The notes: generated by a model from the sequence alone, not told the origin. A DNA stretch of 64,000 bases from Bacteroidia bacterium (GCA_030425505.1 JAUIAB010000010.1:1-64000); one strand, 5' to 3'; numbered from the stretch's first letter, positions 16,979 to 26,511 are shown. A program made the numbers and translations.

Positions 16979-17773
16979 ATGAATAGTGTAAAACATATCT
17001 TTTTTTCTTTTTTTCTTCTCGCATCATTTGTTGAGTGTAGTGGTGCTAGTACAAAAAATAAAAGCTTATCACTACAGACAAAACCCATTTCTCATGACAC
17101 ATGGGATAACCTTTTAAAAAAACATGTAAAAAAACATGGTCTGGTTGATTACAAAGGTTTTGTGAAAGATAGTGTTGAGTTAAATAGCTATTTAAAATTA
17201 CTGAAAGAAAATCCGCCAAGTGAAAATAGCTGGTCTAAAAATGAAAGATTAGCCTATTGGATAAATGCATACAATGCTTTTACAATATCTTTAATCGTAG
17301 AAGCCTATCCTGTAAAAAGCATAAAAGATGTAGGTCCTGCTCTTTCAATTCCTTTTATAAATTCTGTATGGAGTCAAAGATTTATTCTAATTGGAGGAAA
17401 AGAATATAGCTTAGATGATATTGAGCATAGTATTTTGCGTAAAGAATTTGATGAACCAAGGATTCACTTTGCAGTCAATTGTGCTTCTATTTCGTGTCCT
17501 CCTTTGAGAAGTGAAGCATTTTTAGCTGAACAAATAGATCAACAGCTAAAAGAACAAACTGCTTCTTTTATTAATGACCAAGAAAAAAATAACATTACGG
17601 AAAAGAAGGCTACTATTTCTAAAATTTTTGATTGGTTTAAAGGGGATTTTACTAAAGATCAAAAACTATTTGAGTTTATCAATCAGTACTCTGAAACTAA
17701 AATTGACGCAAAAACCAAAATACGGTTTATGGACTACAATTGGGGTTTAAACGAATCTCAAAATGACCATTAA
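16979..17773 (+). CDS. DUF547 domain lipoprotein
   Basis: The 264-residue protein begins with a lipoprotein-type signal (hydrophobic core, then FVEC, Cys20). The DUF547 core is clear: LAYWINAYNAFTISLIVEAYP, DDIEHSILR, and HFAVNCASISCPPLR with the paired Cys residues, then FDWFKGDF. DUF547 proteins are common in Bacteroidota and in proteobacterial surface-polysaccharide settings, with a suspected thiol-protease-like fold (NC, H) but no confirmed activity. It likely sits in the periplasm, anchored to a membrane. The 25-base gap from the caspase-like gene suggests co-transcription. Confidence 0.85.
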   Translation: MNSVKHIFFSFFLLASFVECSGASTKNKSLSLQTKPISHDTWDNLLKKHVKKHGLVDYKGFVKDSVELNSYLKLLKENPPSENSWSKNERLAYWINAYNAFTISLIVEAYPVKSIKDVGPALSIPFINSVWSQRFILIGGKEYSLDDIEHSILRKEFDEPRIHFAVNCASISCPPLRSEAFLAEQIDQQLKEQTASFINDQEKNNITEKKATISKIFDWFKGDFTKDQKLFEFINQYSETKIDAKTKIRFMDYNWGLNESQNDH

Positions 17774-17867
17774 AATTTTGTAACTTTATAATAGGATTAT
17801 TTCATCTATTATTTGGAATAATTTATCGAGAGTATGTTTAGAAAATAGAAAAAATACATTCTATAAG

Positions 17868-17900
17868 AGGTTAAGTATTTAAATATCAAACACTTAACCT
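17868..17900. promoter_or_regulatory. Inverted repeat upstream of rocD
   Basis: AGGTTAAGT (17868-17876) and ACTTAACCT (17892-17900) form a perfect 9-bp inverted repeat with a 15-base spacer, ending 36 bases before the rocD start codon. It could be an operator or a hairpin in the leader. No T tract follows, so it is not a terminator. The assignment to a regulator is unknown. Confidence 0.4.
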
Positions 17901-17936
17901 GCTGACGGATTTTTAGGAATTATAAACTTTATCAGA

Positions 17937-19184
17937 ATGACAGAATTACTAGAAAAAATAGGGTCTTCAAAAGAAGCAATTGAGTTAGAAGAAAGATATG
18001 GAGCGCATAATTATCATCCGTTACCAGTGGTACTTTCCAGAGGGGAAGGGATAAAAGTATGGGATGTAGAAGGAAATGAGTATTTTGATTTTCTTTCTGC
18101 CTATTCTGCTGTAAATCAAGGACACTGTCACCCTAGAATTATTGAAGCTCTTAATGAGCAGGCAAGTAAACTTACACTCACTTCCCGAGCATTTTATAAT
18201 GACGTTCTAGGACAATACGAAGCCTTTATAACAGAGCTTTTTGGCTATGATAGAGTCTTACCCATGAATACTGGAGTAGAAGGAGGTGAAACAGCTATCA
18301 AACTATGTAGAAAGTGGGCTTATGAAGTAAAAGGGGTAGAAAAAAATAAGGCGAAAATCATCTTTGCTAATGGAAACTTTTGGGGAAGAACCCTAGCTGC
18401 TATCTCTTCCTCTACTGATCCTGAAAGCTATGATAACTATGGGCCCTATATGCCTGGTTTTGAGCTTATTCCTTATAACGACTTGAAAGCTTTGGAAAAA
18501 GCTTTGGAAGATGAGAATGTCGCTGGTTTTATGGTGGAGCCCATTCAGGGAGAAGCTGGTGTTGTGGTTCCAGAGGATGGTTATCTTAAAAAAGCCTTTG
18601 ATTTGTGCCAAAGTAAAAATGTACTTTTTATTGCAGATGAGGTACAAACAGGCATTGGTAGAACAGGAAAGCTATTAGCTTGTGATTATGAAGATGTAAA
18701 GCCAGATATACTTATTTTAGGAAAAGCACTTTCTGGTGGAGTCCTTCCAGTATCTGCTATTTTGGCTAGAGATGAGATCATGCTTACTATAAAGCCTGGT
18801 CAGCATGGATCTACCTATGGAGGAAACCCTTTGGGTTGTAAAGTAGCTATGAAAGCACTTCAGGTATTGAAAGAAGAAAAGATGACTGAAAATGCTTATA
18901 AGCTTGGAGGTATTTTTAGAGAAAGAATGCAACAGCTAGTCAAAAAATCAGACTTAGCTGCAAAAGTTAGAGGAAAAGGATTGCTTAATGCACTTGTAAT
19001 TAATGATACACCAGAAAGCAGTACTGCCTGGAATATATGCCTTGCATTGAAAGAAAATGGTCTCATAGCGAAGCCTACACATGGCAATATAATCCGTTTT
19101 GCTCCACCTTTAGTTATAACAGAAGAAGAGTTGCATACTTGCTGCGATATTATTGAAAGAACAGTATTGGAGTTTAATAAATAA
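17937..19184 (+). CDS. rocD: Ornithine aminotransferase
   Basis: This PLP enzyme converts ornithine and 2-oxoglutarate to glutamate semialdehyde and glutamate, linking arginine and proline metabolism. The 415-residue length and the class-III features fit: [19 protein letters not shown] near the start, [20 protein letters not shown], the PLP Asp in [14 protein letters not shown], and the Schiff-base Lys in [25 protein letters not shown] is typical of ornithine rather than other class-III transaminases. The small gene 13 bases downstream probably shares its transcript. No other arginine catabolism gene is present here. Confidence 0.93.
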   Translation: MTELLEKIGSSKEAIELEERYGAHNYHPLPVVLSRGEGIKVWDVEGNEYFDFLSAYSAVNQGHCHPRIIEALNEQASKLTLTSRAFYNDVLGQYEAFITELFGYDRVLPMNTGVEGGETAIKLCRKWAYEVKGVEKNKAKIIFANGNFWGRTLAAISSSTDPESYDNYGPYMPGFELIPYNDLKALEKALEDENVAGFMVEPIQGEAGVVVPEDGYLKKAFDLCQSKNVLFIADEVQTGIGRTGKLLACDYEDVKPDILILGKALSGGVLPVSAILARDEIMLTIKPGQHGSTYGGNPLGCKVAMKALQVLKEEKMTENAYKLGGIFRERMQQLVKKSDLAAKVRGKGLLNALVINDTPESSTAWNICLALKENGLIAKPTHGNIIRFAPPLVITEEELHTCCDIIERTVLEFNK

Positions 19185-19197
19185 TTGAGTAACTACT

Positions 19198-19404
19198 TTG
19201 TATATCATTAAAGTAAAGGGGAGAGCTAAAATACCAGATTATATACAACTAAGAGATGATGACTATGTGTTAATAGAATATTTTAGAGCAGATAGACCTC
19301 ATCTACATAAGCTTGAAAAATATGGTTTTGAGAATAAAGAAGAAGCGTTTGTTAAGATTATTGAAGAGCTTCCTTTTGGAGAGATAAGAAGGTTAGAGCT
19401 GTAA
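19198..19404 (+). CDS. Small uncharacterised protein downstream of rocD
   Basis: This 68-residue ORF begins with TTG; no ATG is available between an in-frame stop at 19186 and the body of the ORF. The sequence is amphipathic and charged (RDDDYVLIEYFRADRP, then EEAFVKIIEELPFGEIRRLEL) with a predicted beta-beta-alpha-like content, and has no signal peptide or Cys. It lies 13 bases after rocD on the same strand, and its composition looks like real protein. I do not recognise a family. The TTG start lowers confidence a little. Confidence 0.6.
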   Translation: MYIIKVKGRAKIPDYIQLRDDDYVLIEYFRADRPHLHKLEKYGFENKEEAFVKIIEELPFGEIRRLEL

Positions 19405-19413
19405 CAATAAAGT

Positions 19414-20148
19414 TTAGCGATACTCGGGGTTTTGGAACTCCCAACGGGTTCCATCATCCCATTCTTTTCTGGAGTTACCATAACCTGAATAACCATTGTT
19501 TTCTTTAAGCATAGAAGCTAGATGGAGTAGATTATATGTCATAAAAGTGGTATTTCTATTGGTAAAGTTAGAATCATATCCAATTGGTGACTTCATCTTT
19601 TTTCCATCCCAGGTTGTATCTCCATAGCTGGGTCCAGGTCCTACTTCACCTATCCAACCACAATCTGCTTGTGGTGGTATGGAGTAGCCGATATGTTGAA
19701 GCGAATACAAAATACCCATAGCACAATGCTTTACCCCATCTTCATTTCCAGTAATTATACAACCGCCCACTTTACCGTAGTATATATATTGGTCTTTATC
19801 ATTTGTCATCCCACTCATAGCATACAACCTTTCAATAAGCTTTTGAGCTACAGAAGATTTTTCTCCTAACCATATAGGTGTTCCTACAATAAGTATGTCT
19901 GCTGCTATTATTTTTTTGAATAGATGTGGCCACTCATCTTTCTCCCATCCATGTTCCGTCATATCAGGGTAAACACCACTTGCTAATTCAAAATCTACCA
20001 ATCGTAGTTCGTCAACATCCACTTTCTCTTTCTCCATAATCTTTTTTGATACATCTATTAATTTAGAGGTATGACTTACTTCAGGAGACTTTTTTAAAGT
20101 ACAGTTTACGTAGATAGCTTTTAGGGCACTAAAGTTTTTTTCAGGCAT
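19414..20148 (-). CDS. Flavodoxin-like NAD(P)H-dependent oxidoreductase
   Basis: The 244-residue protein has the flavodoxin-like fold of the NADPH-dependent FMN reductase group: LKAIYVNCTLKKSPEVSHTS at the start for FMN phosphate, DILIVGTPIWLGEKSSVAQKLIERL in the middle, and GKVGGCIITGNEDGVKH. The likely activity is reduction of quinones, azo compounds or flavin with NAD(P)H in the cytoplasm. It converges on the rocD/small-protein unit and lies 34 bases after the dehydrogenase gene, so the two may be co-transcribed. The physiological substrate cannot be inferred. Confidence 0.8.
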   Translation of the reverse strand: MPEKNFSALKAIYVNCTLKKSPEVSHTSKLIDVSKKIMEKEKVDVDELRLVDFELASGVYPDMTEHGWEKDEWPHLFKKIIAADILIVGTPIWLGEKSSVAQKLIERLYAMSGMTNDKDQYIYYGKVGGCIITGNEDGVKHCAMGILYSLQHIGYSIPPQADCGWIGEVGPGPSYGDTTWDGKKMKSPIGYDSNFTNRNTTFMTYNLLHLASMLKENNGYSGYGNSRKEWDDGTRWEFQNPEYR

Positions 20149-20182
20149 ACTATTTAATTAATCAGCAGAAATTATAAAAAAG

Positions 20183-21169
20183 TTATGAATTTATTTTAAT
20201 CACTACCTTGCCAGTAAACTCATTTCGATCCATTTTTTGATGTGCGATTACCATATCTTCAAAATCAAAAACAGCATCTATGTATGGTTTATAAAAACCT
20301 TTTTCAACTCTATCAATAATTGTCTGAAGGTTCTGGGTATCCTTAGAAGAATGTAAACCTTCACTTGAAAAAAAAGAGGTATTAGGTAAAGACAACACAT
20401 CTTTAAAATCAGCTGATTTGCTTGTCCCATAGCTGTCTGCAAGAGAACCCGCCAGACAGATTCTACCACCCTTTGCTAGCATACTTAGGTCATCTTTCAC
20501 AGATTCTTCACTAACAATAGTATCTACAACACCCGTAGCTCCATTTGACCATGTTTCTAAAACTTCATCACCAACCTTACTGGAAGAAGTTATCACCTTA
20601 TACATCCCTGTTTTCATCATTTTTTCTACTTTATGTGAGCTCCTAGTAACTCCAATTACTTGACCTCCCAGATGATTAACTATCTGTGTAATTGCTATTC
20701 CTAAAGCAGATGCTCCTGGTCGTATAACTATTTTTGGATGTTTTTCTAAGCATAAAGACTCAAAACAACAACCCCAGGCAGTAAAATAAGTTTCTGGTAT
20801 AGATGCAAGTGTAATCCAGTCTAAGTCAGTTTCTATAGGAAAAACATTTGCCAAAGGAACAACAATCATTTCAGCATAAGATCCATTATACTTTCTTCCC
20901 ATTCCTCCCATAGCTGCTGCTACTTTTTGTCCTGGATTTAGCTCACCTCCAGGGCATTCCATAACTTCCCCAACACATTCAATACCAATTACTTTTGGGA
21001 ATTTCACTGCGTCGAAAGAACCTCCCATTCGCGTCACAGCCTCTGCTCTATTTAACCCAAAGGCTTTAATCTTAATTAAGGCTTTTCCTTTTTCAGGGAT
21101 AGGGTCTGGAAGGTTTTGTGGTTCTAGTACATTGGGGCTTCCAGGTTGGGATACTAGATATGCTTTCAT
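20183..21169 (-). CDS. Zinc-type medium-chain dehydrogenase/quinone oxidoreductase-like protein
   Basis: The 328-residue protein is an MDR-superfamily NADPH oxidoreductase. Supporting features are the N-terminal GroES-like domain (LIKIKAFGLNRAEAVTRMG and GIECVGEV), a Rossmann region IRPGASALGIAITQIVNHLGG with QVIGVTRSSHK, and a C-terminal HQKMDRNEFTGKVVIKI. NRAE at the catalytic position is typical of the quinone-oxidoreductase type without the catalytic zinc Cys. The substrate is unknown. Leader element copy B lies about 60 bases upstream of its ATG in the sense orientation. The flavodoxin-like gene follows at 34 bases. Confidence 0.85.
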   Translation of the reverse strand: MKAYLVSQPGSPNVLEPQNLPDPIPEKGKALIKIKAFGLNRAEAVTRMGGSFDAVKFPKVIGIECVGEVMECPGGELNPGQKVAAAMGGMGRKYNGSYAEMIVVPLANVFPIETDLDWITLASIPETYFTAWGCCFESLCLEKHPKIVIRPGASALGIAITQIVNHLGGQVIGVTRSSHKVEKMMKTGMYKVITSSSKVGDEVLETWSNGATGVVDTIVSEESVKDDLSMLAKGGRICLAGSLADSYGTSKSADFKDVLSLPNTSFFSSEGLHSSKDTQNLQTIIDRVEKGFYKPYIDAVFDFEDMVIAHQKMDRNEFTGKVVIKINS

Positions 21170-21230
21170 GTTTACTTACCAGTTAGGTTTCAATGCCTCG
21201 AAGCTTGCTTCAATTATAAAAAGTTTTTCA

Positions 21231-21327
21231 TCTGTTTAAAATTTATGACCTGCCTTTTTGTTTGGCACACATCTTAATCATTGCTTCATGTGTGCTTCAA
21301 TTTTAAATCAGACATGGTCTGTTTCAT
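21231..21327 (-). repeat. Leader element copy B, upstream of the medium-chain dehydrogenase gene
   Basis: This copy differs from copy A at only a few positions in its first 70 bases. It is oriented with the dehydrogenase gene and ends about 60 bases before its ATG at 21169. It keeps the CAGAC/GTCTG hairpin, an 8-bp stem GCACACAT/ATGTGTGC and the enclosing TTTAAAATT/AATTTTAAA pair. Its ORF reads MKQTMSDLKLKHT and stops with TGA at 21286-21288. The extra 60 bases before the start codon are unique to this copy. Confidence 0.75.
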
Positions 21328-21386
21328 TATTATACCTTGTGGGCTTACCTCGAGGTTAGTTGACTGAAAGGCTTTATATCCTAGCT

Positions 21387-21773
21387 TTAACCAAAATACT
21401 TTTTCATAGGCTCAAAATAATGATCTACCCACCCTTGTTTGTATTGAGTTTGCCCTTCTGGAATATTAGTATGAATTAATGTCACCTCAGTACCGTTCTC
21501 TATTTCCACTAGCCTAACCTTTAATTTTGAGTCTTCATCTGATTCATCAAACTCACTTGTTCTCCATGCCTGTACAATTTCCTTATTAGGAGTTAACTCT
21601 AAGTTTTTGCCTGTAATGTATCCGTCCCAGGCAGTGAAGGTATCTCCAATCTGATTTCCACAGTGAGCTTCTCCACCTGTCATATTTGTATGTGTATCAC
21701 TATCTAACCATGCTTTGTAAATGATAGATGGTTTAACGGAAAACGATTCTTTTAATTCTAAAGTCTCTTTCAT
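21387..21773 (-). CDS. SRPBCC (AHSA1-like) domain protein
   Basis: The 128-residue protein is a single START/Bet v 1-like domain of the AHSA1 type. Typical stretches are VKPSIIYKAWLDSDTHTNMTGG, FTAWDGYITGKNLELTPNKEIVQAWR, and VTLIHTNIPEGQTQYKQGW with YFEPMKKYF at the C terminus. It should have a helix-grip fold with a hydrophobic cavity. Bacterial members rarely have known ligands; an Hsp90-activator role should not be assumed. It lies 35 bases after the VOC protein gene on the same strand, so they are probably co-transcribed. Confidence 0.85.
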   Translation of the reverse strand: MKETLELKESFSVKPSIIYKAWLDSDTHTNMTGGEAHCGNQIGDTFTAWDGYITGKNLELTPNKEIVQAWRTSEFDESDEDSKLKVRLVEIENGTEVTLIHTNIPEGQTQYKQGWVDHYFEPMKKYFG

Positions 21774-21808
21774 TAGTAATGTTTATTAACCATTTAAAAA
21801 AACACAAT

Positions 21809-22189
21809 TTAATCACTTGGCTTAGAATAGGTTACTAAATCAATCCCAATACCATTAGGGTCTACTATAGCGAAGTGCCTATCTCCCCAAGGTTCATCTC
21901 TAAGGTCTATCTCTATTTCAACACCTTTCTCTTTTATGGTTTTGTATACTTCATCTACATTTTCTACTTCTATAGTCAAATACACACCTTTTCCCTGAAA
22001 AGGAGGCTGGAAAATTGGTTGTTGGCTAGAGTGGTTTGGCTTCAAAAAACTTATTTCTGCCTGGTGATTAGGAGTATGCAAAAGAAGATAAAACTCATTT
22101 TCAAATGTAATTCCAAAACTTAAGGTTTTTGTATAAAACTCTTTGGTTTCCAATAATTTATCAGTAATAACACCTGCGTTTAACTTCAT
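21809..22189 (-). CDS. VOC family (glyoxalase-like) protein
   Basis: The 126-residue protein has the paired beta-alpha-beta-beta-beta modules of the vicinal oxygen chelate fold: MKLNAGVITDKLLETKEFYTKTLSFGITF, then YLTIEVENVDEVYKTIKEKGVEIEIDLRDEPWGDRHFAIVDPNGIGIDLV. The family includes glyoxalase I, ring-cleaving dioxygenases and antibiotic-binding proteins; nothing here decides the reaction. The GDRHFAIVDPNG signature is shared by the resistance-type and uncharacterised subgroups. It is the first gene of a two-gene unit with the SRPBCC gene. Confidence 0.85.
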   Translation of the reverse strand: MKLNAGVITDKLLETKEFYTKTLSFGITFENEFYLLLHTPNHQAEISFLKPNHSSQQPIFQPPFQGKGVYLTIEVENVDEVYKTIKEKGVEIEIDLRDEPWGDRHFAIVDPNGIGIDLVTYSKPSD

Positions 22190-22210
22190 TTTTGTAGTGT
22201 GTTTTTATTT

Positions 22211-22250
22211 AGAAATAAAAAAGGCTACACTAAATTAAATGCAGCCCTTT
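22211..22250 (-). terminator. Intrinsic terminator of the M3 peptidase gene
   Basis: Reading the minus strand just after the peptidase stop codon, AAAG plus GCTGCA pairs with TGTAGC plus CTTT (one bulged G, one G-T pair), followed at once by TTTTTTATTT. The hairpin, tract and position agree well with an intrinsic terminator. Confidence 0.75.
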
Positions 22251-22257
22251 GTAATAA

Positions 22258-24378
22258 TTATAAAAGCCCTCTTTTTGCTAAAAGGGCATTAATATCAGGG
22301 TCTTTCCCTCTGAATTTTCTATATAAGTCCATTGGGTTTTCTTTGTTTCCTGAAGAGAATATGTACTTTTTCAGAGCCTCCGATTTTTCAGGGTCAAAAA
22401 TGCTGGTTTCTTTGAAGTAAGCATAGGTATCTGCGTCTAGTACTTCTGACCAAATATAGCCATAGTATCCAGCAGAATAACCACTAGCAAAAATGTGTCT
22501 AAAATATGGGGTTCGGTATCTAACAATAATTTCTGGAATTAAACCTATATCACTCAAAGCTTTTTCTTCAAATGCCATCACATCTCCTTCAAATGGTTCT
22601 TTAAGTGTGTGCCAGGTCATATCTAGATATGCAGCAGACATGTACTCTACTGTGGTGAAACCCTGATTGAATAAGCTTGCTTTTTTAATTTTTTGGATCA
22701 ATTCATCTGGGATCAACTCACCTGTTTCGTAGTGTTTTGCAAAAGACTTTAATACTTCTGGTTCTGTGCACCAGTTTTCCATTACCTGAGACGGGTACTC
22801 TACATAATCTCTAGGCACAGAGGTTCCTGAAAGAGAAGGATATGTACAGTCTGAAACCAAGCCGTGGATTGCGTGACCAAACTCATGGAATAGAGTACTT
22901 ACCTCTTCGAGGCTAAGTAGAGATGGTGCATTTGCGGTAGGTTTAGTGAAGTTACATACATTAACGATTATTGGTATCACTTCTTTACCACCTACTCTAC
23001 TTTGCTTTCTAAAAGAATTCATCCATGCACCACTTCTTTTGCTTGATCTTGGAAAGTAGTCTACATAGTAGATTCCTATTACTTTTCTATCGGAATCTAA
23101 AACGCTATATGCTTTAACCTCCGGGTGATATAATGGAACATCATACTTTCTTTCAAATTTGATGTTAAACAGCTTTTCTGCTGTAAAAAAGACTCCTTCA
23201 ATAACGTTTTCTAACTTAAAGTAAGGTCTAAGTTCATTTTCATCTAGGTTATATTCTTTTTGCTTTACTTTCTCTGCATAGTACCACCAATCCCATGGTT
23301 CTAGTTGGAAGTTTTTGCCTTCCGCATCGATCATCTTTTGTAGTTGCTGGGCTTCTTTTTTGGCTACTTCCAATGCTGGTTTCCACACTTTATCCATCAT
23401 GGCGATTACATTTTCTGGTGTCTTTGCCATGTTTTTATCTAGTACATATTCCGCATGGGATTCAAAGCCTAAAAGCTTAGCTCTTTCAAGCCTAAGGTTT
23501 AGTGTTTTTTTAAGGGTTTCTTTATTATCATGCTCTGGGCTATTACCCAAATTGGCATATGCCATTAATACTTTTTTTCTAAGGTCTCTCTTTTCAGAAT
23601 ACTGTAGAAATGGTATAAAGCTTGGTTTGTGTAATGTAATCAACCACTTATCTGCTTTTCCTGCTTCTTTAGCTGCTCCTGCAGCTGCATCGATTACTCC
23701 CTGTGGTAAGCCTTTTAAATCTTCTTTCTCTAACCAAAGTTGAAATGCATTTGTTTGGTTTAGTATGTTTTCTTCAAATTTTACAGAAAGAGAGGCTAGC
23801 TCTTTATTTATTTCTTTTAGCCTTTCTTTATCTATATCATTTAAGTTGGCTCCTTTTCTGATAAAGTCTTTGTAATATTTATCTAAAAGACGAAGTTGTT
23901 CAGGTGTTAAATGTTCTTTTTTTCTTACAACAACGTTAATTCTTTGAAAGAGATCTGCATTTAGATACATATTGTCATTATGAGCAGTGAGTAGAGGTGA
24001 TATTTCCTTTTCTATAGCTCTTAAAGAATCATTAGTATGTGCCCCAGTGAGGTTGAAAAACACATTAGATACTTTGGTAAGTAATTCCCCAGAGGTTTCT
24101 AAGGCTTCTATCGTATTTTCAAATGTTGGTGACGCTGAATTTTGAGCAATTTTCTTTATTTCTTCCTCATGTCTTTTCATCCCTTCTTCAAAAGCTTCTC
24201 TATAGTGACTCTCTTTGATTATGTCTAATGGAGGAACTTGATAAGAAGTATTGTACTCTGAGAAAAAAGGATTTAAGTTCATACTATCATCTTTCTGTTT
24301 TTGCTCTTTTTGGCAAGAAGTTAGGCATGCAGCAGCTAAAACGGCTATTGTACTAACAAGTAGTTTTATCACATTCAT
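22258..24378 (-). CDS. dcp: M3-family peptidyl-dipeptidase lipoprotein
   Basis: This 706-residue zinc metallopeptidase of the thimet oligopeptidase (M3) family is probably a peptidyl-dipeptidase. A lipoprotein signal peptide (LTSC, Cys22) places it in the cell envelope rather than the cytoplasm. The zinc motif HEFGHAIHGL is at 498-507. The C-terminal family signatures SGYSAGYYGYIWSEVLDADTY and FRGKDPDINALLAKRGLL fit Dcp-like members in Bacteroidota. It would trim short peptides for nutrition or turnover. It is followed by a strong terminator, and is 32 bases after the epimerase gene, so the two may be transcribed together. Confidence 0.9.
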   Translation of the reverse strand: MNVIKLLVSTIAVLAAACLTSCQKEQKQKDDSMNLNPFFSEYNTSYQVPPLDIIKESHYREAFEEGMKRHEEEIKKIAQNSASPTFENTIEALETSGELLTKVSNVFFNLTGAHTNDSLRAIEKEISPLLTAHNDNMYLNADLFQRINVVVRKKEHLTPEQLRLLDKYYKDFIRKGANLNDIDKERLKEINKELASLSVKFEENILNQTNAFQLWLEKEDLKGLPQGVIDAAAGAAKEAGKADKWLITLHKPSFIPFLQYSEKRDLRKKVLMAYANLGNSPEHDNKETLKKTLNLRLERAKLLGFESHAEYVLDKNMAKTPENVIAMMDKVWKPALEVAKKEAQQLQKMIDAEGKNFQLEPWDWWYYAEKVKQKEYNLDENELRPYFKLENVIEGVFFTAEKLFNIKFERKYDVPLYHPEVKAYSVLDSDRKVIGIYYVDYFPRSSKRSGAWMNSFRKQSRVGGKEVIPIIVNVCNFTKPTANAPSLLSLEEVSTLFHEFGHAIHGLVSDCTYPSLSGTSVPRDYVEYPSQVMENWCTEPEVLKSFAKHYETGELIPDELIQKIKKASLFNQGFTTVEYMSAAYLDMTWHTLKEPFEGDVMAFEEKALSDIGLIPEIIVRYRTPYFRHIFASGYSAGYYGYIWSEVLDADTYAYFKETSIFDPEKSEALKKYIFSSGNKENPMDLYRKFRGKDPDINALLAKRGLL

Positions 24379-24410
24379 ATTTATTTTAATTGTTTATCTA
24401 ATAATAAAAT

Positions 24411-25382
24411 CTAAATATAGTTTTCTTTCAGCAAATAATTTTGAACATAATCTTTTGCTCCTTTTTCCAGACTAGTAAATGGCTTTTCATACCCTATTTT
24501 TTTGAGCTTCGACATATTTGCTTCTGTGAAATATTGGTATTTATCCCTAATATCTTCAGGGGTGTCTATGAACTCTATATTCGGTTTTTTGTCTAATGCA
24601 GAAAATACAGATAGTACCAGATCTTTAAAGGTGCGAGCCTCACCTGTTCCCAAATTATAAATACCAGAATACTTTCTCTGGTGCATTAAAAAAGTAATAA
24701 CTTCTACCACGTCTTTTACATAGATAAAATCTCTGGACTGCTCTCCATCTTTTACTTCTGGTTTGTGTGAGCGAAAGAGTTTCATTTTATCTGTTTTTTG
24801 TATCTGATGAAAGGCATGGAATATAACGGATGCCATCCTTCCTTTGTGGTACTCATTAGGTCCGTAAACATTGAAGAATTTTAGCCCTGCCCAGAAGAAA
24901 GGTTTTTGTTCCTGCGCTAAAGCCCATTTGTCAAACTCATTTTTCGACTCTCCATAAGGGTTGAGCGGTTTTAGTTGATCAATAGTTGACTCGTCGTCGT
25001 TGTATCCATGCTCTCCCAAACCGTAGGTGGCTGCTGAAGAAGCATAGATTAAAGGTATTTGATGATCGCAACACAGCTTCCAGATCTTTTTGGTGTATTC
25101 GAGGTTTAGTTTGTTTAATAGCTCTCTATCAAACTCTGCCGTATCTGTTCTTGCTCCAATATGAAATATGAACTCTATATCCTCCCACCGGTTATCAACT
25201 TGAACCCAGGAAAAAAAGTCATCTCTATCTACTTTTTCGAGTATTTTTTTCCCCTCCAGGTTTTTGTTTTTTTCTGCATCATCAAATTTGTCGACTGCTA
25301 TTATATGGTTAAAGTTTGCCTGATTTAATTTTTCGACCAGACAGCTGCCGATAAAACCAGCCGCCCCAGTTACTATCATCAT
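24411..25382 (-). CDS. hldD: ADP-L-glycero-D-manno-heptose 6-epimerase
   Basis: This 323-residue extended SDR enzyme would interconvert the heptose epimers needed for lipopolysaccharide core. It has the NAD(P) motif TGAAGFIGS at 5-13, catalytic Ser in YASSAATYG, the YGESK Tyr-Lys pair, and FFNVYGPNEYHKGRMASVIFHAFHQI, a stretch specific to the HldD/RfaD group. Some Bacteroidota with this gene do not make heptose-rich core, so a related sugar is possible. It lies upstream of the M3 peptidase on the same strand, with the Ppx/GppA gene 58 bases before it. Confidence 0.9.
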   Translation of the reverse strand: MMIVTGAAGFIGSCLVEKLNQANFNHIIAVDKFDDAEKNKNLEGKKILEKVDRDDFFSWVQVDNRWEDIEFIFHIGARTDTAEFDRELLNKLNLEYTKKIWKLCCDHQIPLIYASSAATYGLGEHGYNDDESTIDQLKPLNPYGESKNEFDKWALAQEQKPFFWAGLKFFNVYGPNEYHKGRMASVIFHAFHQIQKTDKMKLFRSHKPEVKDGEQSRDFIYVKDVVEVITFLMHQRKYSGIYNLGTGEARTFKDLVLSVFSALDKKPNIEFIDTPEDIRDKYQYFTEANMSKLKKIGYEKPFTSLEKGAKDYVQNYLLKENYI

Positions 25383-25440
25383 ATTTTTTCGAATTTATGT
25401 TTCAAATTTAGTGATTATGAAGGAGAGAAAGTACGTGTTT

Positions 25441-26361
25441 TTAGCTACTCTTTTCCACTAACTCCTCATATACTATTCCCTCTTTCATAGCAGCAGGTGA
25501 AACAGTGATGTGATCCACTACGATCATTTCCAATACTACCGCCAATAAGTGAGATGCCACTACGATCATTTCTACTCTTTTAGGATGCATTCCTGGAATG
25601 GTTAGTCGAGTTGTTTTATCTTTTTCGGTAATTGTTTGAAGGATATCTAAAAAGCTGGAATAGGGAAATGAGTTAGCATTAACACTATTATTTGCACTAT
25701 TTTCTTTGTGTATATCTAATAAGGTATTGAAAGTTCCTGAAGCTCCTATAAAATATTTTGGAGCAAACTCTACGATTGCACTTTTTAATTCCTGAAGTTG
25801 GTTTAAAAGTGATTCTCTTAGATTTTGTATTGAAGCTATACTAATAGGATCTTCAATGTGAAAAAGGTCATGCAATCGCTGGGCTCCTATTTCAAAGCTC
25901 TTTTTCCATTTTATTTCTTTAGTGCTCCCAATAATAAATTCTACGCTTCCTCCTCCAATATCCATTATTAGGCCATCCCTTTCTCTTATTAACCCAATAG
26001 ATAAAACTCCCTTGTAAATTAGTTCCGCTTCTCTGTTACCTTCTATTATTTGAGGTAAAATCCCTGTTGTTTCGTTAATAGACTTTATTAAAATATCTCC
26101 ATTTTTTGCAGATCTAGTAGCACTAGTTGCATAAGCAACTGTTTTATTAGGCTGGTATTTATTTATTATTTCTTTGAATAACTGAAGTGCTTCTGTAGCT
26201 CTATTTATTGCCTCTTGTGTTATATAGCCCTCACTGATTCCACCTTTTCCTATTTGTACAAACTGACTCTTTTTTTCTAACAGATTTATTTTTTTACCAT
26301 TTTTTTCAAGAATGAGTAAGTGGAAAGTGTTTGTTCCTAAGTCAATTACTGCTAATCTCAT
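25441..26361 (-). CDS. Ppx/GppA-family phosphatase
   Basis: The 306-residue protein has the actin-like ATPase fold of exopolyphosphatase and pppGpp phosphatase. Motifs are IDLGTNTFHLLI at the N terminus, YATSATRSAKN, and DIGGGSVEFI for phosphate binding, with the catalytic Glu expected in RDGLIMDI and nearby. The length equals the short Ppx/GppA form, without the C-terminal HD-like domain of E. coli Ppx. It may degrade polyphosphate or pppGpp. The start MRLAVIDLGT is well defined. Neighbours are pfkA upstream and hldD downstream on the same strand. Confidence 0.88.
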   Translation of the reverse strand: MRLAVIDLGTNTFHLLILEKNGKKINLLEKKSQFVQIGKGGISEGYITQEAINRATEALQLFKEIINKYQPNKTVAYATSATRSAKNGDILIKSINETTGILPQIIEGNREAELIYKGVLSIGLIRERDGLIMDIGGGSVEFIIGSTKEIKWKKSFEIGAQRLHDLFHIEDPISIASIQNLRESLLNQLQELKSAIVEFAPKYFIGASGTFNTLLDIHKENSANNSVNANSFPYSSFLDILQTITEKDKTTRLTIPGMHPKRVEMIVVASHLLAVVLEMIVVDHITVSPAAMKEGIVYEELVEKSS

Positions 26362-26511
26362 TAAGCAAATTACTGAAAAGAATATTACAATTTGTGATTT
26401 TGATTAGTCTATATATATAGAACTACTTATAACTCCGAAAGACTCCAATGTGGGTTTGCTATCTACTCAGAAAATTATATTAGGCTTCTATGTTCACATA
26501 ATTAATTTTCT

